In this document: one piece after another, positions 33,219 to 43,283 of the stretch
Position numbering within the stretch: position 1 is the first letter of the stretch
Layout: the number at the start of each line of letters is the position of its first letter
Source of the DNA: Pseudoduganella violacea
Lineage (GTDB): Bacteria > Pseudomonadota > Gammaproteobacteria > Burkholderiales > Burkholderiaceae_D
Direction: 5' to 3'
NCBI RefSeq assembly: GCF_014191875.1
Contig: NZ_JACHXD010000019.1
Span: 1-64,000, forward strand
DNA length: 64,000 nt
Program-made: the position numbers and the translations under genes
Notes under the pieces: generated by a model
The model's database searches: none
Told to the model about the DNA's origin: nothing
The model's input: the letters and a program-made list of their open reading frames with translations, nothing else

Positions 33219-35768
33219 TTACGCGGCACCATCGGCCATCGCCACGCGCGGCGCTCCGTCATGCCCTGCGTCCAATCGCTGTGGTCCCGCTTCGTGCAGC
33301 CGGAACGACTCGCGGATGTGTTCGCGCAGCAGGCTGTCATCCCAGGGTTTGGTGATGAACTTGTAGACCGCCCCTTCATTGATGGCCTCGGTCACCGAAG
33401 ACAACTCGGTATACCCGGAGAGCATGATACGGACGATTTCCGGATGCAGCCCTTTGACACGGCGCAGCAGCTCGGTGCCGGCCATTTCCGGCATCCGCGC
33501 ATCCGACACGATTACCCCCACAGGATGAATGGCCAGCAATTCCAGCGCTTCCTGTCCCGTACCGGCGCAAAGTATCCGATAGCCTTCGCCGCGCAGCGCC
33601 CGCTGCAATGCCGACAGCACGTTCTGCTCGTCGTCGACCAGCAGCAATACCCGCTGCCGTGGCTCGGCATGGCAGCTATCAGGCGGCAACTGCGTGCCGG
33701 CCTGCAGCAGCATCCCCATCTCGCTGCCGGCCAATGGGCGGCTAAAGTAGTACCCCTGAATCGCATCGCAGCGGTGGGTGTTGAGAAAGCCCAACTGGCC
33801 CTGCGTTTCCACCCCCTCGGCAATCGTGGTCATGTTCAGGGACTTGGCCATCGCGATGATCGACTTGGTCAGCGAAGCCCCATCGACGCTATCGGTCACG
33901 TCCCGGATGAAGGACTGGTCGATTTTGACCACATCGATTGGAAATTGCTTCAGATACGATAGGCTGGAGTAGCCCGTCCCAAAATCATCCAGCGACAGCG
34001 TCACCCCGATTTCCTTCAATTGCTTCAAATCCCGCACCACCAGCTCCTGGTTTTGCATCAGCAGGCTCTCGGTCAGCTCCAGCTCCAGGCATTGGGCCGG
34101 CACGCCGCTATCGGCCAGCACCGCGCGCACCAGGTCCGGCATGTTCATCTGGCGAAATTGCCGCGCCGAGACGTTGACAGCCATGGTCAAATGCGGAAAG
34201 CCACCGCCATGCCAGGCGTGCAGTTGCGCACACGCCGTGCGCAACACCCACTCGCCAATCGGAATAATCAGGCCCGTCTCCTCGGCCAAGGGAATGAAGC
34301 GGTCCGGCGGCACTTGGCCAATGTCCGGCCGGCGCCAGCGCAGCAGCGCCTCCATCCCGTAGATTTGTCCGCCATTGAGATCGACCTTGGGCTGGTAATG
34401 CAGTTCCAGTTCGCCACGCGCCAGCGCCTGGTGCAAGGCATGCTCGATATCGGCGCGCTCCTCCATCAGCACCCCCATCTTGGGATGATAGAACTGATAG
34501 CAGTTGCGGCCCTTGTCCTTGGCGCTGTACAGCGCCGCATCGGCCGTCTTGAGCAGTATTTCACCGGTATCCCCATCGGCGGGAAACTCGCTGACGCCGA
34601 TGCTGGTGCTGATATGCAGGGAGTGTTCACCCAACAGGAAGGGCTCGATGAACATGGACAGCACCTTTTGCACCACGTCCTCGGCTGTGCGCGTATCGAC
34701 CAGGTCGGCCAGCAGGACCACAAATTCATCGCCCCCCAGGCGGGCCACCGTATCGCCTTCGCGCACGGCCATCTTGAGCCGGCTGGACACAGCCTGCAAT
34801 AGCGCATCGCCGACGGGATGGCCATAGCTGTCGTTGACGAACTTAAAACGGTCCAGGTCCAATACCAGCGTGGCCAGGTGCAGTCCCGTGCGCCGGGTAC
34901 GGGCAATGGCCTGGCTGATACGGTCATGCAGCAGGTTGCGATTGGGCAGACCGGTCAAGGCGTCATGGTTGGCCAGGTACTCGATGCGCAATTCCTGCTG
35001 CTTGCGCTCGGTAATGTCCTGCACCGTTCCCCGGATCAGCGCGAGACGCCCGCTTTCATATACCGCCTCGGCCTGATGGAAGACGATGCGTGTTTCCCCG
35101 TCGGGCTGCAGCACCCGGTGCTCCAAGCCATAGCTGCCGGCGCCGGCGTGCAAGCCCATGAAGGCATCGAGCAGCTGCGGCCGCTGGTCTTCCGGCAAGC
35201 ACGCCAGCAGACGGTCGAAACTGGCGGGGCTGGTATCGGGCGCCACGCCCAGGATGCGCAGCAATTGGGGCGACCAATAGCCCGCACCGGTATCGATACG
35301 GTATTCCCAATTGCCCAGGCGGGCCAGTGCTTGCGCGTGGCTGAGGCTCTCCTGGACGCGGGTCAGTTCCGCCAATGCCCTGCTCGCGCGCAGCAAATAG
35401 CGCATCCGGTGCGCCAGCAAGCGCCACTGCATGGGTTTGGCAATGAAGTCGCTGGCGCCCGCCGCCAATGCCTGCCCGATGGACGCGTCATCATCGTTGC
35501 TGGTCAGAACCACAATGGGAACGTGCGCCCCACCCGGCAGCCTCCGCAACTGCTCACAACATTCAAAACCACTCATGCCGGGCATGGTGACGTCGAGCAA
35601 AATCAGATCAGGCGCTCCGTATTGGAAGCTGGTGATGGCCTCCTCTCCGCTGACCGCCTCCGCCAGTCGGAACCCCTCCGGCTCCAACGCTTCAGTCACC
35701 AAGATGCGGGTCATGGCGTCGTCATCGACCACCAGTACCAGGGGCTGCGGCAAGGCTTGTGATGTCAT
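33219..35768 (-). CDS. REC-PAS-GGDEF-EAL-REC signalling protein
   Basis: An 849-residue protein. An N-terminal receiver (residues 1-125; LLDVTMPGMSGF with the phospho-Asp) is followed by a PAS-like domain (130-255), GGDEF (260-430; intact GGDEF in ARLGGDEFVVL), EAL (440-690; EALLRW, DDFGTGYSSLSYL), and a second receiver (705-820; VIVSDARMPEMAG). It can therefore both make and degrade c-di-GMP and receive phosphate at two sites. Its ATG overlaps the kinase stop (ATGA), so the two are co-translated. The second receiver resembles those of RpfG-like response regulators (LSGYTELSSVTEAINEG). Confidence 0.9.
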   Translation of the reverse strand: MTSQALPQPLVLVVDDDAMTRILVTEALEPEGFRLAEAVSGEEAITSFQYGAPDLILLDVTMPGMSGFECCEQLRRLPGGAHVPIVVLTSNDDDASIGQALAAGASDFIAKPMQWRLLAHRMRYLLRASRALAELTRVQESLSHAQALARLGNWEYRIDTGAGYWSPQLLRILGVAPDTSPASFDRLLACLPEDQRPQLLDAFMGLHAGAGSYGLEHRVLQPDGETRIVFHQAEAVYESGRLALIRGTVQDITERKQQELRIEYLANHDALTGLPNRNLLHDRISQAIARTRRTGLHLATLVLDLDRFKFVNDSYGHPVGDALLQAVSSRLKMAVREGDTVARLGGDEFVVLLADLVDTRTAEDVVQKVLSMFIEPFLLGEHSLHISTSIGVSEFPADGDTGEILLKTADAALYSAKDKGRNCYQFYHPKMGVLMEERADIEHALHQALARGELELHYQPKVDLNGGQIYGMEALLRWRRPDIGQVPPDRFIPLAEETGLIIPIGEWVLRTACAQLHAWHGGGFPHLTMAVNVSARQFRQMNMPDLVRAVLADSGVPAQCLELELTESLLMQNQELVVRDLKQLKEIGVTLSLDDFGTGYSSLSYLKQFPIDVVKIDQSFIRDVTDSVDGASLTKSIIAMAKSLNMTTIAEGVETQGQLGFLNTHRCDAIQGYYFSRPLAGSEMGMLLQAGTQLPPDSCHAEPRQRVLLLVDDEQNVLSALQRALRGEGYRILCAGTGQEALELLAIHPVGVIVSDARMPEMAGTELLRRVKGLHPEIVRIMLSGYTELSSVTEAINEGAVYKFITKPWDDSLLREHIRESFRLHEAGPQRLDAGHDGAPRVAMADGAA

Positions 35769-38700
35769 AGCGTTTCCCTTTCAATCGCCAGGGCGGCAAG
35801 TACCCGGTCGAGTTCTTCCTGGACGCCTCGCAGGCGCGCCAGCGCGCTGTCCACGTCATTGCCACGCGCGTACTGTTCGATGTCCCGGCAGGTTCCCGAC
35901 AAGCCCAGCGCGCCCACGTTGGCGCAGCTCGATTTGAGCGTATGCGCGGCCAGCCGCAACGCCTCCGTGTCGCTGGCCTCGGCCGCCACCTGCAATTGCC
36001 CGACCAGGCGCGGCGCGTCACTGTAAAACAGATCGATGATGCGGGCGAGCACATCGGGACGGCCGGGGCGGCGCATCGCGCGCAGTTTTTGCAGCGCCGC
36101 CTGGTCGAGAATGGGGGCCGACTCGGCCGCGACGGCGGGATGCGCCGGCACACCGGTAGGCACCGCCGGCGCACCAGCCTCGGGCGCCGCAGCGGCAGGC
36201 GCAAGGGACCAGCGCGACAAGCATGCCAGCAGGGCCGCGCGGGTATAGGGCTTGGCGATGTAATCGTCCATGCCTGCGTTCAGGCATTGTTCACGGTCGC
36301 CCAGGATAGCATTGGCCGTCAACGCGATGACTGGCGTGCGGGGCCGGCCAAGCTCGGCTTCCCGCTGGCGCAAGCGGCCAGTCGCCTCAAAACCATCCAT
36401 CTCGGGCATCTGGCAATCCATCAGGATCACGTCAAATTCCTGATGCTGCCAGAGCGCCAGCGCGTGCCGCCCGTTGTCGGCCAGCGTCACGCAATACCCC
36501 GTTTCCTCCAGCATGGCCAAGGCAATCTCCTGGTTGATGGCATTGTCCTCCACCAACAGCAAACGTACGTCCTGCTGGTGCTCCCGCTCGGGCGCGGGCG
36601 TAGGCGCCGGTTGCGGCAATGGCGCTGCAATGCCCATGACCATCTCAATACAGTGTTGCAGTTCGTGCAGCCGCACCGGTTTGGTCAGGCAACAATCCGC
36701 CCCCAAGGCCAGCACCTGGCGCAGATCGGCCGAGGCGTCGAGTGAACTGAGCATGATGATTTTCAGCGCGGCCAAGCTGGCATCAGCCTTCATCACCCGC
36801 ACCAGCTCCGTGCCATCCATGACCGGCATCCGCATATCGACGATCGCCAGGTCAAAGGATCGTCCGCTTAGCTGCGCCATGCGCAGCAGGGCCAGAGCCT
36901 GCGCCCCGTCGGCAGCGCTGCTGGCCGCCATCTGCCAGCCGATCGCATGCTGCAGCAGGATCTCCCGGTTCGTCGCGTTATCGTCCACGATCAGCACATT
37001 CACGCCACCGAAGGCGGTGCGCATCTCCCCTACCGGGACCGCCGGCGGCGGCTCCGCCTCCAGGGCGACCGTCACCGCAAAGGTCGAGCCACGCCCCGGC
37101 TCCGATGTGAGGGCGATGGCGCCGCCCATCATCTCCGCCAATTGCTTGATGATGGCCAGACCCAACCCCGTGCCGCCGTACTTGCGGGAGGTGGTACTGT
37201 CGGCCTGGCGGAAAGGCTCGAAAACCGCCGCCGCCGCTTGCGCCGTCATGCCGATGCCGGTGTCGGACACTTGCAGGCAGATGCGCCCCGTGCCGGCGCA
37301 ATCGACTGCCACGGCAATCTCGCCGCGTTCGGTGAATTTGGTGGCGTTATTGAGCAGGTTGGTCAGGATCTGGCGCAGGCGCACCGGGTCACCGCGCACA
37401 TGCTGCGGCACATCGGCGGCCATGCGGCAGGTGAATTCGATGCCCTTGCGCTGAATGCCATCGGCAAACAGCGCCACGACGTCGTCAACGAGCTGGCGTA
37501 AGTCAAAGGCAATCTGTTCCAGCACCAGTTTCCCCGCTTCAATCTTGGAGAAGTCCAGGATATCGTCGATGATGCTCAGCAGGCTTTCCCCCGAACGGTG
37601 CACGGTCTGGACGAAGCGCTGCTGCCTGGGGTTGAGCTCGGTACGCTGCAACAGCTCCGTCATGCCCAGCACACCGTTCATGGGTGTGCGTATTTCGTGG
37701 CTCATCTTGGCCAGAAAGTCCGACTTGGCACGGTTGGCCGCATCGGCCTCGGCCTTGGCTTGCTGGAGCGCGATATCGCGCTGCTCAACGTTGTCCAGCA
37801 TGCCATTGAAGCCATTGATCAGCACGCCCAGCTCATCGTGGCCGTGTTGTCGGACGCGCACCGACAAATCCTGGCCACCGCGAATGTGCGCGATGGCCTC
37901 GGACAGGCGTGCCAGCGGCCTGGCAATCGAGAGTCCGATCAAGCCCGTCGCCACGACACCGGCCAAGAGAAGCGCCAACGCGATCCCGAGGATCAGCACG
38001 AAGGAGTGCCGAACCCGCTCCAGGACGTCAGCCACCGCATTGTTTTGCTCCTGGCTGATACCCGCGACCTGCTGCTCCGTATAGGCGACCTGTTGCCGCT
38101 CGAAAGCGCGCACGTGTTCAATGGCCTTGTCCAGCGCGCTCTGGCTTGCCAACACCGCGCTCTTGGCGCGGACAAACTGTGCGACCGCGTGCTGCGCCGT
38201 GTCCAGGAATCGCTCGATGGCCGCCGTCTCGGTCAGCAAGCCGTTTTGCCCGAGACTACGCAACAGCGTCTGCATTGCCGCCACGTCGCGGTGCACGGCA
38301 TCAAGCCGGTACGCCATGTCCCGCTGCAGCGCTGCGACCGCGGGGGCGGCATCACTGAGCATGACTTCGCCGACATCAATGTTGATGGTATTGACAGCGA
38401 GGTTGATTTCCCCGCTGGCGTCTTCGATACGGGCCGATATTTGCATGTAGCGGCTGGCCGCCGCCAGCCTGTCGCGCCCGACCGCCAGCTGCAATTCGAT
38501 GGGATCGCGCTCCTCGGCCAAGCGCCGATTGGCCGCTGCCAGTGCACCGGCAAGCTGCTGGCGGAGCGCGAGATAGGCCGGCTCCAACGCATTGTTGGCA
38601 AACAGATCAGCCCGTAGCGCCAACAGACCGGTATGGGGGGCCAGCAGCGTGCGCGCCGTATCGCGCAACGACACCCGCAGCGCTTGCTCAACGTCGCCGA

Positions 38701-39400
38701 CATTGCTCGGCTTCTCGTCGGACAGATGCGCCACCGCCGCAGCCAGGCGTTCGCGCAAGGGCGCGATCCGGTAGCGGTTTTTCACCGCATCGCTCTCGGC
38801 CATGGCAATGCGCATGTCCTGGATGCTCTTGCGCAGCTCGGCCAGGTACAGGGCGCGCTGGTTCAAGCGCTGGCTCTCCTGCTGCACTTCGGCGGCGGCG
38901 GCCTGGGCCTGGGCGTCGACCTGGCGTATTTGGCGGCGTGCCGATTGGGCAGATCGTTCGATCCGCCCGAGTACCTGGCGAATGGCGGCGGCCTGCTCCT
39001 TATAGTCGGCCACATTGGCCAGGCGTCGCTGGACCACTTGGCGCATGGTGCGGTATTCCTGCGCGAAAGCGATGTGGTAGCGCGGCGTATCGCGTTCGCC
39101 CCGCTGCTGCAAGCGGTTGCTGATGGTTTCGGCGATGTTCAGATTGGTCGCAATCTGCCCTGACACCTGCGCCAATTGCTCCATGTTCTCGGCCTTGCCG
39201 AGTTCAAAAAAATCCGATGCCATCTCCTGCACCGCGTAGCGCAGGCGTAGCGCATCCGTATGCAAGGGCACGGTCTGCCCGGTCAGACGGTAGACGTGGG
39301 CCTCGATGCTCTTGACCACCAACAAGCTGGCCGCCGCCATCACCGCCACCCCTGCCAACAGGATGGCGGTACTGGTGACCAGCTTGGTCTTGATTTTCAC
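35765..39400 (-). CDS. Hybrid histidine kinase (HAMP-HisKA-HATPase-REC-REC-Hpt)
   Basis: A 1211-residue membrane kinase. After an N-terminal helix and a long periplasmic helical sensor, a second helix leads to HAMP (about 500-545), then HisKA (KMSHEIRTPMNGVLGM), the ATPase (NLLNNATKF, VSDTGIGM, GGTGLGLAI), two receivers (IVDMRMPVMDG and LMDCQMPEMDG) and a C-terminal Hpt (LAAHTLKSSCANVGALG). The GTG at 39400 has GGAG 6 bases upstream and is preferred over an earlier TTG. It follows a periplasmic binding-protein gene by 60 bases, which may present the ligand to its sensor domain. Confidence 0.9.
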   Translation of the reverse strand: MKIKTKLVTSTAILLAGVAVMAAASLLVVKSIEAHVYRLTGQTVPLHTDALRLRYAVQEMASDFFELGKAENMEQLAQVSGQIATNLNIAETISNRLQQRGERDTPRYHIAFAQEYRTMRQVVQRRLANVADYKEQAAAIRQVLGRIERSAQSARRQIRQVDAQAQAAAAEVQQESQRLNQRALYLAELRKSIQDMRIAMAESDAVKNRYRIAPLRERLAAAVAHLSDEKPSNVGDVEQALRVSLRDTARTLLAPHTGLLALRADLFANNALEPAYLALRQQLAGALAAANRRLAEERDPIELQLAVGRDRLAAASRYMQISARIEDASGEINLAVNTINIDVGEVMLSDAAPAVAALQRDMAYRLDAVHRDVAAMQTLLRSLGQNGLLTETAAIERFLDTAQHAVAQFVRAKSAVLASQSALDKAIEHVRAFERQQVAYTEQQVAGISQEQNNAVADVLERVRHSFVLILGIALALLLAGVVATGLIGLSIARPLARLSEAIAHIRGGQDLSVRVRQHGHDELGVLINGFNGMLDNVEQRDIALQQAKAEADAANRAKSDFLAKMSHEIRTPMNGVLGMTELLQRTELNPRQQRFVQTVHRSGESLLSIIDDILDFSKIEAGKLVLEQIAFDLRQLVDDVVALFADGIQRKGIEFTCRMAADVPQHVRGDPVRLRQILTNLLNNATKFTERGEIAVAVDCAGTGRICLQVSDTGIGMTAQAAAAVFEPFRQADSTTSRKYGGTGLGLAIIKQLAEMMGGAIALTSEPGRGSTFAVTVALEAEPPPAVPVGEMRTAFGGVNVLIVDDNATNREILLQHAIGWQMAASSAADGAQALALLRMAQLSGRSFDLAIVDMRMPVMDGTELVRVMKADASLAALKIIMLSSLDASADLRQVLALGADCCLTKPVRLHELQHCIEMVMGIAAPLPQPAPTPAPEREHQQDVRLLLVEDNAINQEIALAMLEETGYCVTLADNGRHALALWQHQEFDVILMDCQMPEMDGFEATGRLRQREAELGRPRTPVIALTANAILGDREQCLNAGMDDYIAKPYTRAALLACLSRWSLAPAAAAPEAGAPAVPTGVPAHPAVAAESAPILDQAALQKLRAMRRPGRPDVLARIIDLFYSDAPRLVGQLQVAAEASDTEALRLAAHTLKSSCANVGALGLSGTCRDIEQYARGNDVDSALARLRGVQEELDRVLAALAIERETL

Positions 39401-39460
39401 CAGACACTCCAACGCAAGAGCAGTGGCCCGCAGGCCAGCGCCGGCCCTGTATGCAAAAGA

Positions 39461-40618
39461 CTACTTGTCACGAGGTGCCACCCCGACGGGAACAATCTTG
39501 CCATCGACAATGCGGGTCAGGAACACGGCCGTCGACGCCTGGTGATTGTCCGGGCGCAGCGTCAGTTGCAGGCCGCCGATATCGAACCGGTCGAACGCTT
39601 CAAAGCTCTGGAGCAAGCGCTCGCGCGTCAACCCGGCCCCGGCCTGCAGCAGCGCCGCCACCATCGCCCTGGCGGCAATACACCCCTCAAAATTGACAAA
39701 GGAGAGCCGGGCATCTGGCACCTGCTTGGCCAATACGGCGGCGCAGTCGTCAGCGATGGGAAGGGTGCGATCATCGGGCAGCGGGACTACTTGGGAGATC
39801 AGTATGCCGTTGCCTTCGGTTCCCAGCAGTTGGAGCAAGCTGTCGGTACCGACGAAGGAAACCGTCGCCAGGCGGGCGTTCAATCCCGCTTGGTTCGCCT
39901 CGCGCACAAACGCCGCCACCGGCGTGTACGGTCCGACCATCACCACCACCTCCAGCTGTTTGCCAATCAAGGCCGCCAGCGCGGCTTTGACCGCCGTCGT
40001 GCCACGCTGGAAGGATCCCTTGGCCACCAGTGCAAGGGAACGCCGCTGTAACGCCCGTTCGGTGCCGCCCAGCACGGCCTGACCGAAGCCGTCATCCTGG
40101 TACATGACGCCAAAGCGCTTGACGCCGCGGCTGACGAAATAGTGCACCAGCGCGTCCGTCTCGTCGTCATAACTGGCGCGGAAGTTGATGATTTCTCGAA
40201 CCACTGGCTGGCGCAAGGCCATCGCACCCGTAAACGCCCCAACCAGGGGCACCTTCATTTCCTGGACGATGGGAATGACGGCGTTAGTGGTGGGCGTCCC
40301 CACATAGCCAAACAAGGAAAACACCTGCTCCTGCTCGATCATCTTGAGGGTTTGGTCGACGGCCCGGTCGGGGTCGTAGCCATCGTCGGCGACGACCAAC
40401 TCGATGCGCCGGCCATGGACACCACCACGGTGATTGACGTCCTCAAAGACCGCGGTGGCCCCCTCCAGCATGGATCGCCCCAGGCCTGAGGCCGCACCGC
40501 TCTGCGCATTGACCATGCCCAGGCGGATCTGCGTGTCGCTGACACCGGGTTCGCCCGCGTGACTGGCGGTGGCCACCAGTATGCCAGCCAGCAAGCAACA
40601 GCCCAGCCACGATCCCAT
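39461..40618 (-). CDS. Periplasmic ABC-type substrate-binding protein (Leu/Ile/Val-binding fold)
   Basis: A 385-residue protein with a signal peptide (MGSWLGCCLLAGILVATAS). The Peripla_BP_6 fold is clear: IRLGMVNAQSGAASGLG, NHRGGVHGRRIELVVADDGY, FSLFGYVGTPTTNAVIP. No permease or ATPase gene is near. It heads an operon with the hybrid kinase, so it probably serves as a chemical sensor for signalling rather than for uptake. The ligand is not predictable; amino acids and related compounds are usual for the family. Confidence 0.85.
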   Translation of the reverse strand: MGSWLGCCLLAGILVATASHAGEPGVSDTQIRLGMVNAQSGAASGLGRSMLEGATAVFEDVNHRGGVHGRRIELVVADDGYDPDRAVDQTLKMIEQEQVFSLFGYVGTPTTNAVIPIVQEMKVPLVGAFTGAMALRQPVVREIINFRASYDDETDALVHYFVSRGVKRFGVMYQDDGFGQAVLGGTERALQRRSLALVAKGSFQRGTTAVKAALAALIGKQLEVVVMVGPYTPVAAFVREANQAGLNARLATVSFVGTDSLLQLLGTEGNGILISQVVPLPDDRTLPIADDCAAVLAKQVPDARLSFVNFEGCIAARAMVAALLQAGAGLTRERLLQSFEAFDRFDIGGLQLTLRPDNHQASTAVFLTRIVDGKIVPVGVAPRDK

Positions 40619-41161
40619 GAGTAGCCTCCGTTACTTTCGCTTCATGTCAACATGCGTGAGAACAATGCCGAGTATGGCAAAAATTGTTTCTCAAAAACTC
40701 ACACATCGTCACATGCGTGGTCATCACCCCGTGGCCGCCCGTTTTGTGGCCATGAACGTCAAGCCGCTACAAGGCCACGGATCACCGATTTCCCCTTCCA
40801 AAAAAGGGTTGGCGTCAAGTTTTTTTGTGCCATAGCGCAGGACATCTACTGCCGCACGCGGAGCAGATGGCCCGCTTTATCGTTGGCTACCGCTGTACGA
40901 CGGTGTGGCCTAGGCACCACGACCCCGTCTTGCGACATCGAGCGTGTGGCATCAGACAAGCTGATAGCCGGCTCCAGTCCTGTTCCTACACCGTGGGAAC
41001 GCTAGCCGCCTTCCCCTTGGTTTAGCGTCCACCCGTTTTCCAGGGGCATAATGGAGGAACGATGTGGCCGGCGACGGCGAGGCATATGCAGGACAATGTT
41101 TCTGTCGTCCTATGTCATTTGCTGCGCAAGATGGCGCACTTACCCCATTTGGAGGATAACG
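40619..41161. other. Interval upstream of the signalling operon
   Basis: About 540 bases between the divergent binding-protein gene and the 78-residue gene. No supported gene is present. It must hold the promoter of the 40618-32808 operon, but I could not define boxes. Confidence 0.5.
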
Positions 41162-41398
41162 ATGCCGTCCAGAAATATTGATGGCTATGAGGTCGAGTTC
41201 ACTGGCGAATTACTGGAAGGCAGCGAGCAATGGGGGGCGTACGTTTCCATCTTCGCGCCTTCCGTCAATCCGATGCATATGACGCATATCTATCCTAAGC
41301 GGCGCGTGTCGGCAGACCTTGTCCTTATGGATCAGCACGCCGCTGAAGCGGAAGCCGAACGCGCCGCAACCATCATCCTGCAAGAACTGCGTTCCTAG
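41162..41398 (+). CDS. Hypothetical protein, 78 residues
   Basis: GGAGGATAACG precedes the ATG. The product begins MPSRNIDGYEVEFTGELLEG and ends in a helix (AAEAEAERAATIILQELRS). The layout is a beta-hairpin domain and a helix. Family not recognised. It stands alone at the left edge of the small-gene region. Confidence 0.6.
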   Translation: MPSRNIDGYEVEFTGELLEGSEQWGAYVSIFAPSVNPMHMTHIYPKRRVSADLVLMDQHAAEAEAERAATIILQELRS

Positions 41399-41723
41399 CA
41401 CTGGGTACTGTGTACCCGACCTTCCCATGCCACAAAATGAGCGGGAGTAAGGATGTCATGAGGTGAAGCTACGCCATACCATGGCATTGCCCTGCAACGC
41501 GCCACGCAGGCCGCGGCCAAAAAATGAGACGACTCCACAGAGTCGTCTCCACGTACACCAAACATCCCGCGCGCGCCATATCGACTGCGTCTTGGCGCGT
41601 TTCCGACACTTACCTGCCCGCTTGCGCTTTTCTGATTGCGGCCCGGCATTCCCCCGATGACGCGGCAATATCGGACACACAGCGTGCGCCTGGGTTTTCT
41701 CTAGACGCCTTCGGCGCCGTCCC
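41399..41723. other. Interval containing a terminator
   Basis: About 325 bases with no supported gene. It holds the minus-strand terminator at 41519-41549. Confidence 0.55.
41519..41549 (-). terminator. Intrinsic terminator of the minus-strand small-gene operon
   Basis: On the minus strand a perfect 10-bp stem (GAGACGACTC, loop TGTG, GAGTCGTCTC) is followed by ATTTTTT. It lies about 175 bases after the stop of the 41724-41987 gene. Confidence 0.85.
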
Positions 41724-41987
41724 TTAGCGGTATACCGTCCTCGCCGCATCGCAGCGCGCGCACTGATAGCCTGTCTCCCACATGCTGGCCGCCATCCTGT
41801 TGGCCGCCAGCGGCGCCGGCATTGTCTGCCTGCCGGCAACAAACGCCGCGTAGCCACTGCGGTACAGACGGTCAAATGCCTGTTCGAGCGCCGCCACGGT
41901 GTCCAGGCAAAGCGGGTGATACGCCAACCGCGCCCGCTCCAATCCCACCACATCCGCCTGCCCCTCGGCCATCTCTATCTCCTCCAT
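41724..41987 (-). CDS. Hypothetical protein, 87 residues
   Basis: The ATG at 41987 overlaps the stop of the upstream gene (TGATG), and GGGAGG stands before it. The protein (MEEIEMAEGQADVVGLERAR, then LEQAFDRLYRSGYAAFVAGR, ending with CARCDAARTVYR) is helical with a CxxC near the end. Unknown family. It ends the coupled pair 42292-41724, before the terminator at 41519-41549. Confidence 0.55.
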   Translation of the reverse strand: MEEIEMAEGQADVVGLERARLAYHPLCLDTVAALEQAFDRLYRSGYAAFVAGRQTMPAPLAANRMAASMWETGYQCARCDAARTVYR

Positions 41988-42292
41988 CACGCCCTCCCGA
42001 TCACTTCATCCACAACGCACCGAAGGTGCGCCAGCGCGGTTGGCCCTGGCCCGGTTTCATCGACACCGCCATAGCGGTAGCAGATATCCTTGGCCGAACA
42101 CATGCGCCCCGTGACCAGATTGCAAAAGCAGATACAGGTACGGTCCGTGCGGATAAACGGCGTACCGTCGCGTGCACGCAGGCATTGACCAGGGCGCATC
42201 GCTTCCAGGCGCACGACCTGGGGGTCGGCGCCACACTCGTGAGCGCCACCGGCAGCGACTGCACCGGCCACGTCCATCAGATTTCGTTTCAT
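41987..42292 (-). CDS. Hypothetical Cys-rich protein, 101 residues
   Basis: GGAGGATGAA precedes the ATG at 42292. The product (MKRNLMDVAGAVAAGGAHEC) has seven cysteines, several in TDRTCICFCNLVTGRMCSAK, which resembles a small metal-binding or disulphide cluster. It is translationally coupled to the 87-residue gene downstream. Family not recognised. Confidence 0.55.
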   Translation of the reverse strand: MKRNLMDVAGAVAAGGAHECGADPQVVRLEAMRPGQCLRARDGTPFIRTDRTCICFCNLVTGRMCSAKDICYRYGGVDETGPGPTALAHLRCVVDEVIGRA

Positions 42293-42499
42293 TTCATCCT
42301 CCAACAGCACAAGCAGTATCCCGTTCCCCACACTTGCCATTGCCCGCCTCCCTCACCACTGATGCGTGCCGCAGCGCCGTACCGGCAGTTGAACAGGCCC
42401 AATTTCATGCCTATCATGATTGCCAACCGTTTGCGCTGCCGCAGGCACTGGCGTAGGCGGCGCACACGACCTGGGAGGGTGCCAGCACGGCACAGGACT

Positions 42500-42727
42500 A
42501 TGCTGAGATTGGGACAACACATTCGACTGACATCGCGGGAGATCGCCTACTTCACCTACCTCACCGATATCGAACCGGTGGGGATCAAGACGCTGGACGA
42601 CCTCGATGCCTACATCCGGCGCTGCAAGCGCCATTACTGGGGCCACTCGCCGCAGACCCGCCAGTTGCATCGTCTGATCGACGAAGCCCTGGCGAGCTGC
42701 ATGGCATCCATCCAGGCCAGCGCTTAA
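42500..42727 (+). CDS. Hypothetical protein, 75 residues
   Basis: A short plus-strand gene with AGGA before the ATG. The product (MLRLGQHIRLTSREIAYFTY, then DAYIRRCKRHYWGHSPQTRQ) is basic and helical. The ATG at 42416 (a longer, strongly basic extension) is possible but less protein-like. Its stop shares bases with the stop of the convergent 153-residue gene. Confidence 0.5.
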   Translation: MLRLGQHIRLTSREIAYFTYLTDIEPVGIKTLDDLDAYIRRCKRHYWGHSPQTRQLHRLIDEALASCMASIQASA

Positions 42728-43185
42728 CCGGCCTTGCTGCGTCGCGCGGCGCCCTTCTCTTGCGCCGGCATGGCGGCGCCATTCCGGTCAGCGCTGCCGC
42801 TGCGCCGGATCTTGCTCAACTGGCCGACGGCCGGTTCCGCGTCCGGTGCAACGCAGGCTTCCCCGGCCACACCGCAAAAGCGGACCGCCTTGCGTAGCCA
42901 TGCACACGGCACGACAAACACGCCATGCAGCAACGCGCGCACCAGAAACCCCATCCTGCGCGCCCGTGCAATACGGGCCTTCTCCCGCCGCAGCGTCTGG
43001 CGGCAGCGCAGGTACAGGCCCGGGTGCCGGGCTTTCGCCGCTTCATCCTGATCCAGGTAGGTGATCAACTCGGCCGCCGTGGCCGGATCAGCCACCCGCC
43101 GGTAGAATTCACCCCACACCCGTGCTTCGTCGCGGTCGGTATGCCGTTCCCGTTTCGTGCCACGGGCACTATTTTCTCTGTCCAT
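42724..43185 (-). CDS. Hypothetical basic protein, 153 residues
   Basis: GGGAGAACATC precedes the ATG at 43185. The N-terminal 80 residues are charged and helical (TDRDEARVWGEFYRRVADPA, then LYLRCRQTLRREKARIARAR). A hydrophobic stretch (GFLVRALLHGVFVVPCAWLR) may be membrane-associated. The tail is low-complexity. Family not recognised. The same ribosome-binding site style recurs at the tyrosine-recombinase gene. Confidence 0.55.
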   Translation of the reverse strand: MDRENSARGTKRERHTDRDEARVWGEFYRRVADPATAAELITYLDQDEAAKARHPGLYLRCRQTLRREKARIARARRMGFLVRALLHGVFVVPCAWLRKAVRFCGVAGEACVAPDAEPAVGQLSKIRRSGSADRNGAAMPAQEKGAARRSKAG

Positions 43186-43283
43186 GATGTTCTCCCAAAA
43201 GAAACGCGGGAGCATCCGTCCCCGAAGCGGGAACCGTCTGTTCCCGCCGCATTGCCATTCATTGCACAGCCATCCTTTCCCGC

